A stretch of DNA of 64,000 nucleotides from NCBI RefSeq assembly GCF_019049245.1, contig NZ_JAGMUK010000018.1, positions 62,001-126,000 on the forward strand, written 5' to 3'. Made by a program: the position numbers and the translations under genes. The notes beneath the pieces were generated by a model. That model worked only from the letters and a program-made list of their open reading frames with translations, was not told where the DNA came from and did no database searches. Below are positions 18,762 to 25,891 of the stretch, piece by piece. This stretch comes from Streptomyces sp. AC555_RSS877. GTDB lineage: Bacteria; Actinomycetota; Actinomycetes; Streptomycetales; Streptomycetaceae. The stretch's first letter is position 1. The number at the start of each line of letters is the position of its first letter.

Positions 18762-19018
18762 GGTCGCGCAGTTTCCCGCGCGCCTGGGGTGTCAAGCCTT
18801 CCCGCGGTGGGGTGGCAGCGTATGTCTGTGGCGGGGAGGCGGGGTTGTCGCGACGGTGTGGACTGGTCGCGCAGTTTCCCGCGCGCCTGGGGTGTCAAGC
18901 CTTCCCGCGGTGGGGTGGCAGCGTATGTCTGTGGCGGGGAGGCGGGGTTGTCGCGACGGTGTGGACTGGTCGCGCAGTTCCCCGCGCGCCTGGGGTGTCA
19001 AGCCTCCCCGCGATGGGG
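18762..19018. repeat. Tandem 103-bp repeat, two identical copies plus a half copy
   Basis: Units run 18762-18864 and 18865-18967, which are identical by eye, and a diverged half copy runs from 18968 to about 19018. Each starts GGTCGCGCAGTTTCCCGCGC. A variant of the same start (GCGCAGTTCCCCGCGC) is a common intergenic string in Streptomyces. The array fills the 329-bp gap between two convergent genes, ending at the antiporter stop codon. No gene was seen in the gap. Confidence 0.9.
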
Positions 19019-19020
19019 CG

Positions 19021-20307
19021 TCAGCCCAGGTCTGCCGCGGGGACGGGGTCCGCATGGACCGTGTGGGGGCGTTCGGCCAGGCGGCGGACCAGGAGGAGCA
19101 GGGGCTGGGTGAGGAGGGTCGTCGCCAGGGCCATGAAGACCAGGACCGTGTAGAGCGGCTTGCTCAACAGGCCCGCCTGCAGTCCCGCGTTCAGGGCGAT
19201 CAGTTCGGTGAGGCCGCGGGCGCTCAGCAGGACCCCGACGGTCCGCGCGTCGTCCCGGTCCAGCCCGCCCAGCCGTGCGGCCACCGTCCCGCTGCCGATC
19301 TTCGTCGTGATCGCCAGGACGGTCACCACCAGCAGGGCGACCCAGCCCGTGGCGTCCATGGTGTTCAGTGCGACGGACTGCCCGGAGACGACGAAGAAGA
19401 AGGGCAGGAGCAGCGAGCTGACGTCGTGCAGCGGCCGCACCAGTTCCGGATCGAGGGTTCCGCCCTCCTCCCGGGGCACGACGACCCCGGCGAGCAGCGC
19501 GCCGAAGATGACATGCAGTCCGAGGGAGTGCGTGACCCAGGCCGACCCGAGGGCGAAACCGATCAGCAACGCCAGTCGCAGCGAGGGCTCCATCCGCGTC
19601 CGCGGCCCCCACAGCAGCCGCAGCAGCAGTGGCCGGGCGCACACCAGCATCAGGGCGGTGAAGCCGACCGCGAGCAGCGCCCGCCACGGCCATCCCAGCG
19701 CGTGCTCGCCGCTGTCGCCGTCCATCAGCGTCCCGGCCAGCACGGTCCACCCGATCACGTCGAGCAGTCCGGCCGCCGACACGGCCACCACGCCGGGCAC
19801 CGTACGGGCCAGGCCGTTCTCCCGCACTATGGCCGTCAGCACCGGCACCGCCGTTATCGACAGGGCGACCCCGGCGAACACCACCATGGCGGGGGAGAGG
19901 TCCCGCGGCATGCCCAGGTCCCGCAACTGCGCCTGGAACAGCAGTGCACAGCCGCTGCCCACGGCCATCGGCACCACGAAGGCCGCCAGCGCCACCGTGA
20001 CCGCCGTGCGCGCCCGTGCGCCCAGGACCTTCAGGTCCAGTTCGTAACCCACCGCGAACAGGAACACCACCAGGGCGAACTGCGCGAACCCGGTCAGGGC
20101 CGGACCGATGCCGTCGGGGAACAGCTTGTCGTAGGTGTCCGGTGCCAGGCTGCCGAGCAGTGAGGGGCCGAGCGCTATGCCCGCGGTCAACTGGCCGACG
20201 ATGTAGGGCTGTTTCAGCTTCCGTGCCAGCCAGCCGGCGGCGTGTGCGGCCACCAGGATCAGGGCCGAGGCCCCCACGAAATGCGTGATCATCGTGTCAG
20301 GGCTCAC
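19021..20307 (-). CDS. CPA2-family cation/H+ antiporter (KefB/NapA-like)
   Basis: A 428-residue integral membrane protein with about 12 hydrophobic helices. Characteristic blocks are QPYIVGQLTAGIALGPSLLG, FLFAVGYELDL, a Pro-rich ALSITAVPVLTAIVRENGL in the fourth-fifth helix crossover, and SARGLTELI late in the protein. There is no TrkA-N domain after the membrane part. The family exchanges K+ or Na+ for protons. GTG at 20307 is favoured because AGGGGGA on the minus strand lies about 5 nt upstream; the in-frame ATG at 20292 lacks a site. It is convergent to the NLR-like gene and divergent from the hydrolase gene, so it interrupts the two halves of the conflict-like island. Whether it participates is unknown. 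Confidence 0.88.
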   Translation of the reverse strand: MSPDTMITHFVGASALILVAAHAAGWLARKLKQPYIVGQLTAGIALGPSLLGSLAPDTYDKLFPDGIGPALTGFAQFALVVFLFAVGYELDLKVLGARARTAVTVALAAFVVPMAVGSGCALLFQAQLRDLGMPRDLSPAMVVFAGVALSITAVPVLTAIVRENGLARTVPGVVAVSAAGLLDVIGWTVLAGTLMDGDSGEHALGWPWRALLAVGFTALMLVCARPLLLRLLWGPRTRMEPSLRLALLIGFALGSAWVTHSLGLHVIFGALLAGVVVPREEGGTLDPELVRPLHDVSSLLLPFFFVVSGQSVALNTMDATGWVALLVVTVLAITTKIGSGTVAARLGGLDRDDARTVGVLLSARGLTELIALNAGLQAGLLSKPLYTVLVFMALATTLLTQPLLLLVRRLAERPHTVHADPVPAADLG

Positions 20308-20457
20308 GGTGTCCCCCTGGTGTCCAGTTGTCGGGGCCGTCTCCGGCCTCTTGAGGGTCTTCGCATGTGTGCTCGACCCCAACCTCCTTATGATACTGGT
20401 AAGTTGACGTCGCAACGGAAGTCGTACACAACGCTGCACGGGTGTCACGGGGGGCAC

Positions 20458-21636
20458 ATGACGGCGGTCGTCTTCATTCACGGCACAGGAGTGCGCGAAC
20501 CCGGCTTCTCGAAGCTCGCGGGGCGCGTGGCGGCCGGGCTGACCGCCCTGCGCGACGGACTGCGCATCGTGCCGTACTACTGGGGAGGCACGCACGGCGC
20601 CACGCTCGCCGCAGGCGGGGCGAGTCTGCCCGCGCAGGCGGGGGGTACGGCCCGGGGCATCGGCCTCGCCGAAACCCCGGCCGCCGTCGATGACGACACC
20701 GCGGCCGCCTGGGCCGCCCTCTACACCGACCCGTACGCCGAGCTCGCCCTCGCCGCGGCCGGCGGTGACCTGGTCGTGGAGCGCCCGCCCGGTTCCGTAC
20801 CGCCGGAACAGGAGCTCCAGGCCCGGCTGGCCGCGCTCGCCGCCCGAGGGGACGCCCTCGCCGCCGAGTTGGGCCCCGGGCTGGCCCGCGCGGCCACCGG
20901 CCTCGCCGCCCATCCGCTGCTCGGCCCCGCCGCCGGCGCCCTCGGCCCCGACGACCTCGCCCCTATCGCCGCCCGCAGCCTGGCCGCCCGGGTCATCGCC
21001 GACGCCCTGGACGCCGACACGCCGCTCGTTCCGGTCGGCGACACCCGGGACGCCGTGGTCGACCGGCTCGCCGAAGCCCTCGGCGCACCGCCCCGGGGCA
21101 CGGAACGCGGCCTGCGCTCCCTGCTGCTGCGGGCCGCCGGATCCGCCGCGTCCCATGCCGTCGTACGCCGTCGGCGCGCCCTCACCGAGGCCGCGCACCC
21201 CGCCGCCGCGGACATCCTGCGCTACCTCAGCCGCGGCGAGGCGGTCCGCGCGGACCTGCGCACGCTCGTCGCGGGCCTGGAGCCACCCGTGGCGCTGGTC
21301 TGCCACAGCCTCGGCGGGATCATCGCCCTGGACACGCTGATCGCCGCCCCGCTGCCCCAGGTCCGCCTCCTGGTGACCGCCGGCTCCCAGGGGCCCTTCC
21401 TGTACGAGTCCGGCGCCCTGCCCACGCTCGACCACCCCGTCCCGCTGCCGCCGCACGTCCCGGACTGGCTGAACCTGTACGACCCCCGCGACCTGCTCTC
21501 CTACCTCGGCGCCGCACTGTTCCCGGGCCGCGTCACCGACATCGCCGTCGACAGCCGCCAGCCGTTCCCCGCCGCCCACAGCGCCTACTGGACCAACCCC
21601 GCGGTGTACCGGCACATCGTGGACCGCCTGCCGTGA
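20458..21636 (+). CDS. Alpha/beta-hydrolase (lipase-like), coupled to the caspase gene
   Basis: A 392-residue protein. The N-terminal AVVFIHGTGVREPGF is the first strand and oxyanion-hole HG of an alpha/beta hydrolase. A long Ala-rich helical insertion (about 80-270) precedes the nucleophile elbow ALVCHSLGGIIALD, with S284. An Asp follows in LYDPRDLLSYLG and a late His in FPAAHSAYW, so a Ser-Asp-His triad is plausible. The usual first Gly of GxSxG is Cys. No signal peptide is present. ATG 20458 has GGGGGG just upstream. Its TGA overlaps the caspase GTG, so the two are co-translated. By context it may be a phospholipase-like effector, or a regulator of the caspase. Confidence 0.75.
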   Translation: MTAVVFIHGTGVREPGFSKLAGRVAAGLTALRDGLRIVPYYWGGTHGATLAAGGASLPAQAGGTARGIGLAETPAAVDDDTAAAWAALYTDPYAELALAAAGGDLVVERPPGSVPPEQELQARLAALAARGDALAAELGPGLARAATGLAAHPLLGPAAGALGPDDLAPIAARSLAARVIADALDADTPLVPVGDTRDAVVDRLAEALGAPPRGTERGLRSLLLRAAGSAASHAVVRRRRALTEAAHPAAADILRYLSRGEAVRADLRTLVAGLEPPVALVCHSLGGIIALDTLIAAPLPQVRLLVTAGSQGPFLYESGALPTLDHPVPLPPHVPDWLNLYDPRDLLSYLGAALFPGRVTDIAVDSRQPFPAAHSAYWTNPAVYRHIVDRLP

Positions 21637-22760
21637 CGGGGCGCGAGCCGGTCACGGATCCCACCCGGGTGCACGCCCTGATCGTCGGTGTCGAGAGGTA
21701 CGACGCCGGATCCGGCTGGGACCTGCCCGGGCCCGCCCGGGACGCGGTCGCCTTCCACCGGCTGCTGCGCGACGCCGGGGTGCCGCAGGACCGGCTCCGG
21801 CTCCACCTCGCCCCTTTGCCGCCGTACGTCCCGGACCTCCCGTACCGGCCGGCCGACCACGCCACGGTGCGCCGCGCCCTCGTCCGGGAACTCCCCCTGG
21901 CCCAGGGGGACGTCCTGTGGGTGTGGTGGGGCGGGCACGGAGTCCTCGACCGGGCCGGTCACCTGCGGCTGTTCTGCGCGGACGCGACCACCGCCGACAA
22001 GCTGGGCATCGACCTGGACTCCGCGCTCGCCCGGTACGCCGGTGACGCCGTGCCCGCCTTCGCCGAGCAGCTGTGGATCGTGGACGCCTGCGAGACCTTC
22101 GAGGAGACCCTCGGCTTCCGGGAGGCCCTGCCGCCGGACGCACTGCCCGTGGGGCGGCGCAACCTCGCCCACCGGCAGACCCTGCTGCGGGCCGCCGGGC
22201 GCGGCCGGGCCGCCGCCAACGACCCCGGGCGCGCCACGGGCCTCTTCTCCGAGGTGCTGCTCGGTCTGCTGGCCGACCGCGCGTCCGCTCTGCCCGACCC
22301 GCCCGATCCGGAGGAACTGTTTCCGGCCGTACGAACGCGTATCGCGGCCCTCAGGGAAGCGGGCCGTACTCTGCAGTATCCCGAGATCCGGCTGCAGAGC
22401 CCCGAACGCACCGAGATCGTTCCTCTGGCAGGCCAGGGCCCCGGCCCGCGCCCGGTCTCGCCGCTGCTGCGGGCCGTGGAGGCGCTGCTCGCCTACCCGT
22501 TGATGTACGACCCCACCGAACGGCAGACGGTGGTCGGCGCGTTGACCCCGCGTGTCACGGCGACACTGCCCCGTCACACGAAGGCCCGCACGGACGCCAC
22601 CGGCATACTCAACGGGCTCGCCCGGCATCACCCGCAAGCCCTGCGGGAGCTGTTCGACGCCGTGGTCTCGCTCGACGACGACCCTGAGCGCGCGGCCGAA
22701 CTCGACGCGGCACTCCGAGAATTCGAGGCCTCGGTGAGACGCCGAAACGATCGGAAATGA
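21633..22760 (+). CDS. Caspase-family (C14) protease with C-terminal effector-associated domain
   Basis: A 375-residue protein. The first 240 residues form a caspase-hemoglobinase fold: VHALIVGVERYDAGSGWDLPG, then VLWVWWGGHG with H102 and LWIVDACETF with C153, the expected His-Cys dyad. Residues about 275-370 are a small helical domain (LLRAVEALLAYP, RQTVVGALTPRV, TDATGILNGLARHHPQALRELFDAV, DDDPERAAELDAAL) with the EAD2-like pattern also seen at the N-terminus of the VMAP protein. Caspases with EADs are described computationally as effectors activated through homotypic adaptor contacts. GTG 21633 overlaps the hydrolase stop by 4 bp. No TTA codon was found in this gene. Confidence 0.85.
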   Translation: MTGREPVTDPTRVHALIVGVERYDAGSGWDLPGPARDAVAFHRLLRDAGVPQDRLRLHLAPLPPYVPDLPYRPADHATVRRALVRELPLAQGDVLWVWWGGHGVLDRAGHLRLFCADATTADKLGIDLDSALARYAGDAVPAFAEQLWIVDACETFEETLGFREALPPDALPVGRRNLAHRQTLLRAAGRGRAAANDPGRATGLFSEVLLGLLADRASALPDPPDPEELFPAVRTRIAALREAGRTLQYPEIRLQSPERTEIVPLAGQGPGPRPVSPLLRAVEALLAYPLMYDPTERQTVVGALTPRVTATLPRHTKARTDATGILNGLARHHPQALRELFDAVVSLDDDPERAAELDAALREFEASVRRRNDRK

Positions 22761-22866
22761 TCGAGTGGCGTGATCGTACGGTTTTCGACCCGGGCATGTA
22801 TGGCCATGATGGAAAAGGACACGGGCACGGGGCATCGCGTCCCGCCGTGCGAGAAGGGGGAGCACC

Positions 22867-23079
22867 TTGGACCAGCCGCCCGCACTGCACCACCCCGCAG
22901 CCACCGCTCGCGCGTCGGCCGCCGCTCGGCATGCCGACGTCTGGGAGTCGGATCTGGCGGACCTCGCGGCGCTGCCCTTGACCGCCGTGGACGGTCTCGC
23001 CCCGCTCCACCCGAACGCCCGTCTTCTCGAGGAGGTCCTGCGCGCCCGCAGCAGCATCCGGGGCGGAGGCGAGGGGTAA
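22867..23079 (+). CDS. Small peptide, candidate substrate/precursor for the HExxH enzyme
   Basis: A 70-residue ORF starting at TTG 22867 with a strong AAGGGGGAG (22854-22862) 4 nt upstream. Codon third positions are mostly G/C, which supports coding. The sequence has a disordered Ala/His-rich N-terminus, an acidic helix (WESDLADLAALPLTAVDGL) and ends HPNARLLEEVLRARSSIRGGGEG. The acidic LADLAALPL segment resembles leader regions of actinobacterial RiPP precursors of the FxSxx-COOH group, but the diagnostic C-terminal FxSxx is absent. It sits directly before the HExxH gene, where precursor genes usually lie. It could instead be a small regulatory protein. No homologue is recognised with certainty. 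Confidence 0.55.
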   Translation: MDQPPALHHPAATARASAAARHADVWESDLADLAALPLTAVDGLAPLHPNARLLEEVLRARSSIRGGGEG

Positions 23080-23196
23080 AAGGAGGGCGCCCGCGCCGAA
23101 AGGGCGGGCTTGCCCCGACGGCAGAACCCTGACGAGGCCCTGGGCGCCCGTCGGGGTGCTCGCATGCCCGCACCCGCGACCGGAGGTTCCCCGACC

Positions 23197-24972
23197 ATGA
23201 GCAGTCAGCAGAGCCCCGCCCCGTTCCGGATGCCCGAGCGGCTGTTCGCGGAACTGGCCGCGGGCGGTGGCTCCGCGGCGGCCGTCGCCTTCCTCGAACG
23301 AGGCGAACGGGCCCGCCGGTTACTGCTCCTGCGCACCCTGCTGGACCGCCTCGACACCCTCCCCACACCGCTGACCCCGGCCGCCGAGGCCTGGCACGTC
23401 CTGAAGGACGCGGCCGAGCGGGCCCCCGAGCCGGTCGACCGACTGCTGCTCGCCCCCGCGACCGGCGGCTGGATCGCTCACGTCCTGCGCCGGGCCCACG
23501 GCACCGCGTCGGGACCGCCCCTGTGGGCGGAGGCCGGCCACCTGTGCGCCCTGGCGGTCACGGCGTCCCTGTACGCCGGTACGAACGCCCAACTCCGGGT
23601 CCCTCTGGTGGACGGGGCGCTGACCCTGCCGGGGCTGGGTCTGGCCCGACTGCCCGAAGGGGAACGGGGGCTGACGGTAGGGCGCGCCCGTACGAGCGGG
23701 GGAGAGCTGACTCTCGCGGGGCCGGGGCGCGACGGGGACACGACGTCCGTGACGGTCCGGCCGGGGAGGGTGCGGTTGGGGAGCCAGGCAGAGCGGATCG
23801 GGGAGGTCGGCGCCGCGTACGGGGGTCCGACGCGCGAGACGTCTGCGGCGGCCGGAGCAGGAACCTCCTCCTGGCTCCCCCTGCGCAGGCTCACCCACCT
23901 GACCTCCGCCGGCACCGTCGGCATACCCCTCGACGACCTCGATCCCTACCGCGACCTGGACGACCCCCTGCCGCCCGCCCGGCTCGACGCCGCGGAGGCG
24001 GTGGCGTGGCAGCGGGTGTTCGAGGAGGCCGCCGCCGTGCTCGCGGTGCCGGGCGGGGCCGGGCCCGGGCGGCTGGACCCGGCCTGGATCCGGTCGATCG
24101 TTCCCTGGGGCCGTACGCGTACGGCCCCTCCCGCCCCGCCGACCGTACAGGTCTCCGCCTCCAGCGGGGACTCCTTCGGCGCGATGGTGATAGCCCGCCC
24201 CTCCGCCGCGCTCGCCCTGGCCGAGACGCTGGTCCACGAGTTCCAGCACAGCAAGCTGGCCGCCCTCCTCCACCTCTTCCCCCTGCTCGACGACGACCGG
24301 GAAGAGCGGTACTACGCCCCGTGGCGCCCCGACCCGCGCCACCTCACCGGCCTGCTCCACGGGGCGTACGCCTTCACCGGCGTCGCGGGCTTCTGGCGGG
24401 ACCGCATGGCCGCCGCGCGGGACGGCCGGGCGGCCGTCGAGGACGAGGCCGGGTACCACTTCGCGCTGCGGCGTGTGCAGAGCCGGCTCGTCGTGCGGAC
24501 GCTGCTGGCCGAGGGCCGTCTCACCGTCCAGGGCCGCGCCCTGGTGTCCGGCCTTGCCCGTACGCTGGACGGCTGGCTGCGCGAGCCCGTCCCCGCCGCC
24601 GCCCTCGCCCGCGCCCGTACGGCCGCCGCCCTGCACCGCACCGAGTGGCGGCTGCGCAACGTGGCTCCGGTGGACGACTCGGCGTACCCGGCGGGCACTC
24701 CGCGCCTTCGCCCCGACCGCACCTCCTGGCCGGACCTGCGCACCCACGTCTTCGCGACGCGTCCCACCGCCCCGCAAACAGCCGACGAGCACCTCGCCGC
24801 CGGTGACCCGGCCGCCGCGCTCGCCCGTTACGCCGACGAACTGGCCGCCGACCCCGCCGAACCGCATGCCCTCGCCGGCTGGATCGTCGCCCGCGCCACC
24901 CTGGACCCCGGCCGCACGGCCCGCCGCATGCTGGCCCGCCCCGAACTGCTCCAGCCCCAGCCCAGCGGCTGA
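23197..24972 (+). CDS. HExxH-motif putative peptide-modifying enzyme (aKG-HExxH-type beta-hydroxylase family)
   Basis: A 591-residue protein with the metal motif HEFQH at 347-351 inside LAETLVHEFQHSKLAALL, and a C-terminal region with AYAFTGVAGFWR and LVVRTLLAEGRLT. These are features of the HEXXH proteins encoded beside radical-SAM RiPP enzymes in actinobacteria; members of that family have been shown to be 2-oxoglutarate-dependent beta-hydroxylases of peptides rather than proteases. The open frame begins at 23110, but ATG 23197 is chosen because GGAGG (23182-23186) lies 10 nt upstream. Codon 42 is TTA (23320-23322). No radical-SAM gene lies in the window, so this enzyme may act alone on the preceding peptide. 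Confidence 0.72.
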   Translation: MSSQQSPAPFRMPERLFAELAAGGGSAAAVAFLERGERARRLLLLRTLLDRLDTLPTPLTPAAEAWHVLKDAAERAPEPVDRLLLAPATGGWIAHVLRRAHGTASGPPLWAEAGHLCALAVTASLYAGTNAQLRVPLVDGALTLPGLGLARLPEGERGLTVGRARTSGGELTLAGPGRDGDTTSVTVRPGRVRLGSQAERIGEVGAAYGGPTRETSAAAGAGTSSWLPLRRLTHLTSAGTVGIPLDDLDPYRDLDDPLPPARLDAAEAVAWQRVFEEAAAVLAVPGGAGPGRLDPAWIRSIVPWGRTRTAPPAPPTVQVSASSGDSFGAMVIARPSAALALAETLVHEFQHSKLAALLHLFPLLDDDREERYYAPWRPDPRHLTGLLHGAYAFTGVAGFWRDRMAAARDGRAAVEDEAGYHFALRRVQSRLVVRTLLAEGRLTVQGRALVSGLARTLDGWLREPVPAAALARARTAAALHRTEWRLRNVAPVDDSAYPAGTPRLRPDRTSWPDLRTHVFATRPTAPQTADEHLAAGDPAAALARYADELAADPAEPHALAGWIVARATLDPGRTARRMLARPELLQPQPSG

Positions 24973-24991
24973 CCCGGCGCCGGGCGCCGCC

Positions 24992-25891
24992 TCACCCCAC
25001 CAACCGCAACCGCTCCCCGCAGACGCCGATCCGCACCGACTGCCCCCAGGTCAGCTCCACCGCATCCGTCTCCATCCCGTCCCCGAAGGCGATGAGCCGC
25101 TCCGACTCGACGGTGATGTGGAGACCGGACGACGCGGTGAGTTCCCCGGCCACCGACGACGTGCCGGTGGCCGGGGACGGCCAGGCCTCGCGGACGAACC
25201 ACAGCAGGCGTGGCTCGGTGGGCGAGGGCAGGGGCCAGTGGCCGCCGCGCTCCTGCCACACCGACCGGATCCACCCGGTCGCCCCGGTGCCCGTGCCCAC
25301 GAGCACCCCGGAAGAGGCCTGGGCCTCGACGACACCCCCGTCGCCCTCCAGGCCCAGGCGGTATCGGGCCGTCTGATGTCCGACGGCTGCCAGGCAGATC
25401 TCGTTGAGCGCGACGACCCGCTGGGTGTCGTCGGCGACGGCCTCGACCATCGTGCGTTCCTCGACGCCGGCGGAGCGGGTGAGGACCGCCGGAAGCAGCG
25501 CGGCCGCGTCGCGCGGGCGGTGCCGGACCAGCACCCCGGGGTTGCGTCCGGGGTCGGTGTCGATGCCCACCACCGGCTGCCCCCCGAGGTACTTGGCGAC
25601 GTTCGCCACCAGCCCGTCCTGCCCGACCACGACCACCACGTCCTCGGGCGCGAAGAGGAAACGGTCCAGGTCGGCCCGCTCCACCCGTGCCTGACGCCAG
25701 GTCAGCGGAACCGCCGAGCCGACCTCGGTCAGCGCCTGCCGCGTCCGGCGGTACCGCTCGGCGAGCTCCGCGATGTCCCGGCCCCGGGAGGACAGGAAGA
25801 AGGCGGCCTGCCCGTGCGTGCCGTGCCGGGCCACCAACTCCTCGTACTCCGTGGTGCGATGGACGACGACGACCCGGGGTGCGAGGCTCAC
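24992..25891 (-). CDS. NAD kinase-like protein with variant GGDG motif
   Basis: A 299-residue protein with the ATP-NAD/diacylglycerol-kinase superfamily layout. There is a first Rossmann-like strand RVVVVHRT, a VVVVVGQDGLVANVAKYL motif where NAD kinases have GGDGT, the substrate-binding PVVGIDTDPGRNPG and a second loop SSGVLVGTGTGATGWIRS, then a beta-rich C-terminus. The GGDG to GQDG change and Leu for Thr make canonical NAD phosphorylation uncertain. GTG 25891 overlaps the stop of the upstream SPFH gene (GTGA), so both are one operon read from the promoter near 26.94 kb. Cytoplasmic; the substrate is unknown. Confidence 0.75.
   Translation of the reverse strand: MSLAPRVVVVHRTTEYEELVARHGTHGQAAFFLSSRGRDIAELAERYRRTRQALTEVGSAVPLTWRQARVERADLDRFLFAPEDVVVVVGQDGLVANVAKYLGGQPVVGIDTDPGRNPGVLVRHRPRDAAALLPAVLTRSAGVEERTMVEAVADDTQRVVALNEICLAAVGHQTARYRLGLEGDGGVVEAQASSGVLVGTGTGATGWIRSVWQERGGHWPLPSPTEPRLLWFVREAWPSPATGTSSVAGELTASSGLHITVESERLIAFGDGMETDAVELTWGQSVRIGVCGERLRLVG

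Noticed and set aside
16049..18898. 949-codon minus-strand frame opposite the NLR-like gene
   Set aside because: It mirrors the NB-ARC/TPR coding region, has no recognisable domain and crosses the 103-bp repeats.
18762..19018. CRISPR array
   Set aside because: The repeat unit is 103 bp in direct tandem without spacers, and no cas genes are nearby.
20310..20400. Short upstream ORF before the antiporter with AAGGAGG on the minus strand
   Set aside because: The spacing from AAGGAGG to an ATG is about 16 nt and the roughly 20-residue Arg-rich product has no support; a leader peptide cannot be argued from this alone.
22757..22981. 74-codon frame whose ATG overlaps the caspase stop (ATGA)
   Set aside because: The overlap is attractive, but third-position bias is poor and the frame becomes non-coding-like over the TTG-initiated peptide, which has a better ribosome-binding site and codon use.
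22867..23079. Calling the small peptide an FxsA (FxSxx-COOH) precursor
   Set aside because: The C-terminus is SIRGGGEG and lacks the FxSxx ending, and no radical-SAM partner is present; only a general precursor-like call is justified.
23197..24972. Metalloprotease assignment for the HExxH protein
   Set aside because: HEFQH alone suggests a zinc protease, but the surrounding sequence resembles the family linked to RiPP peptides, whose studied members are 2-oxoglutarate-dependent hydroxylases.
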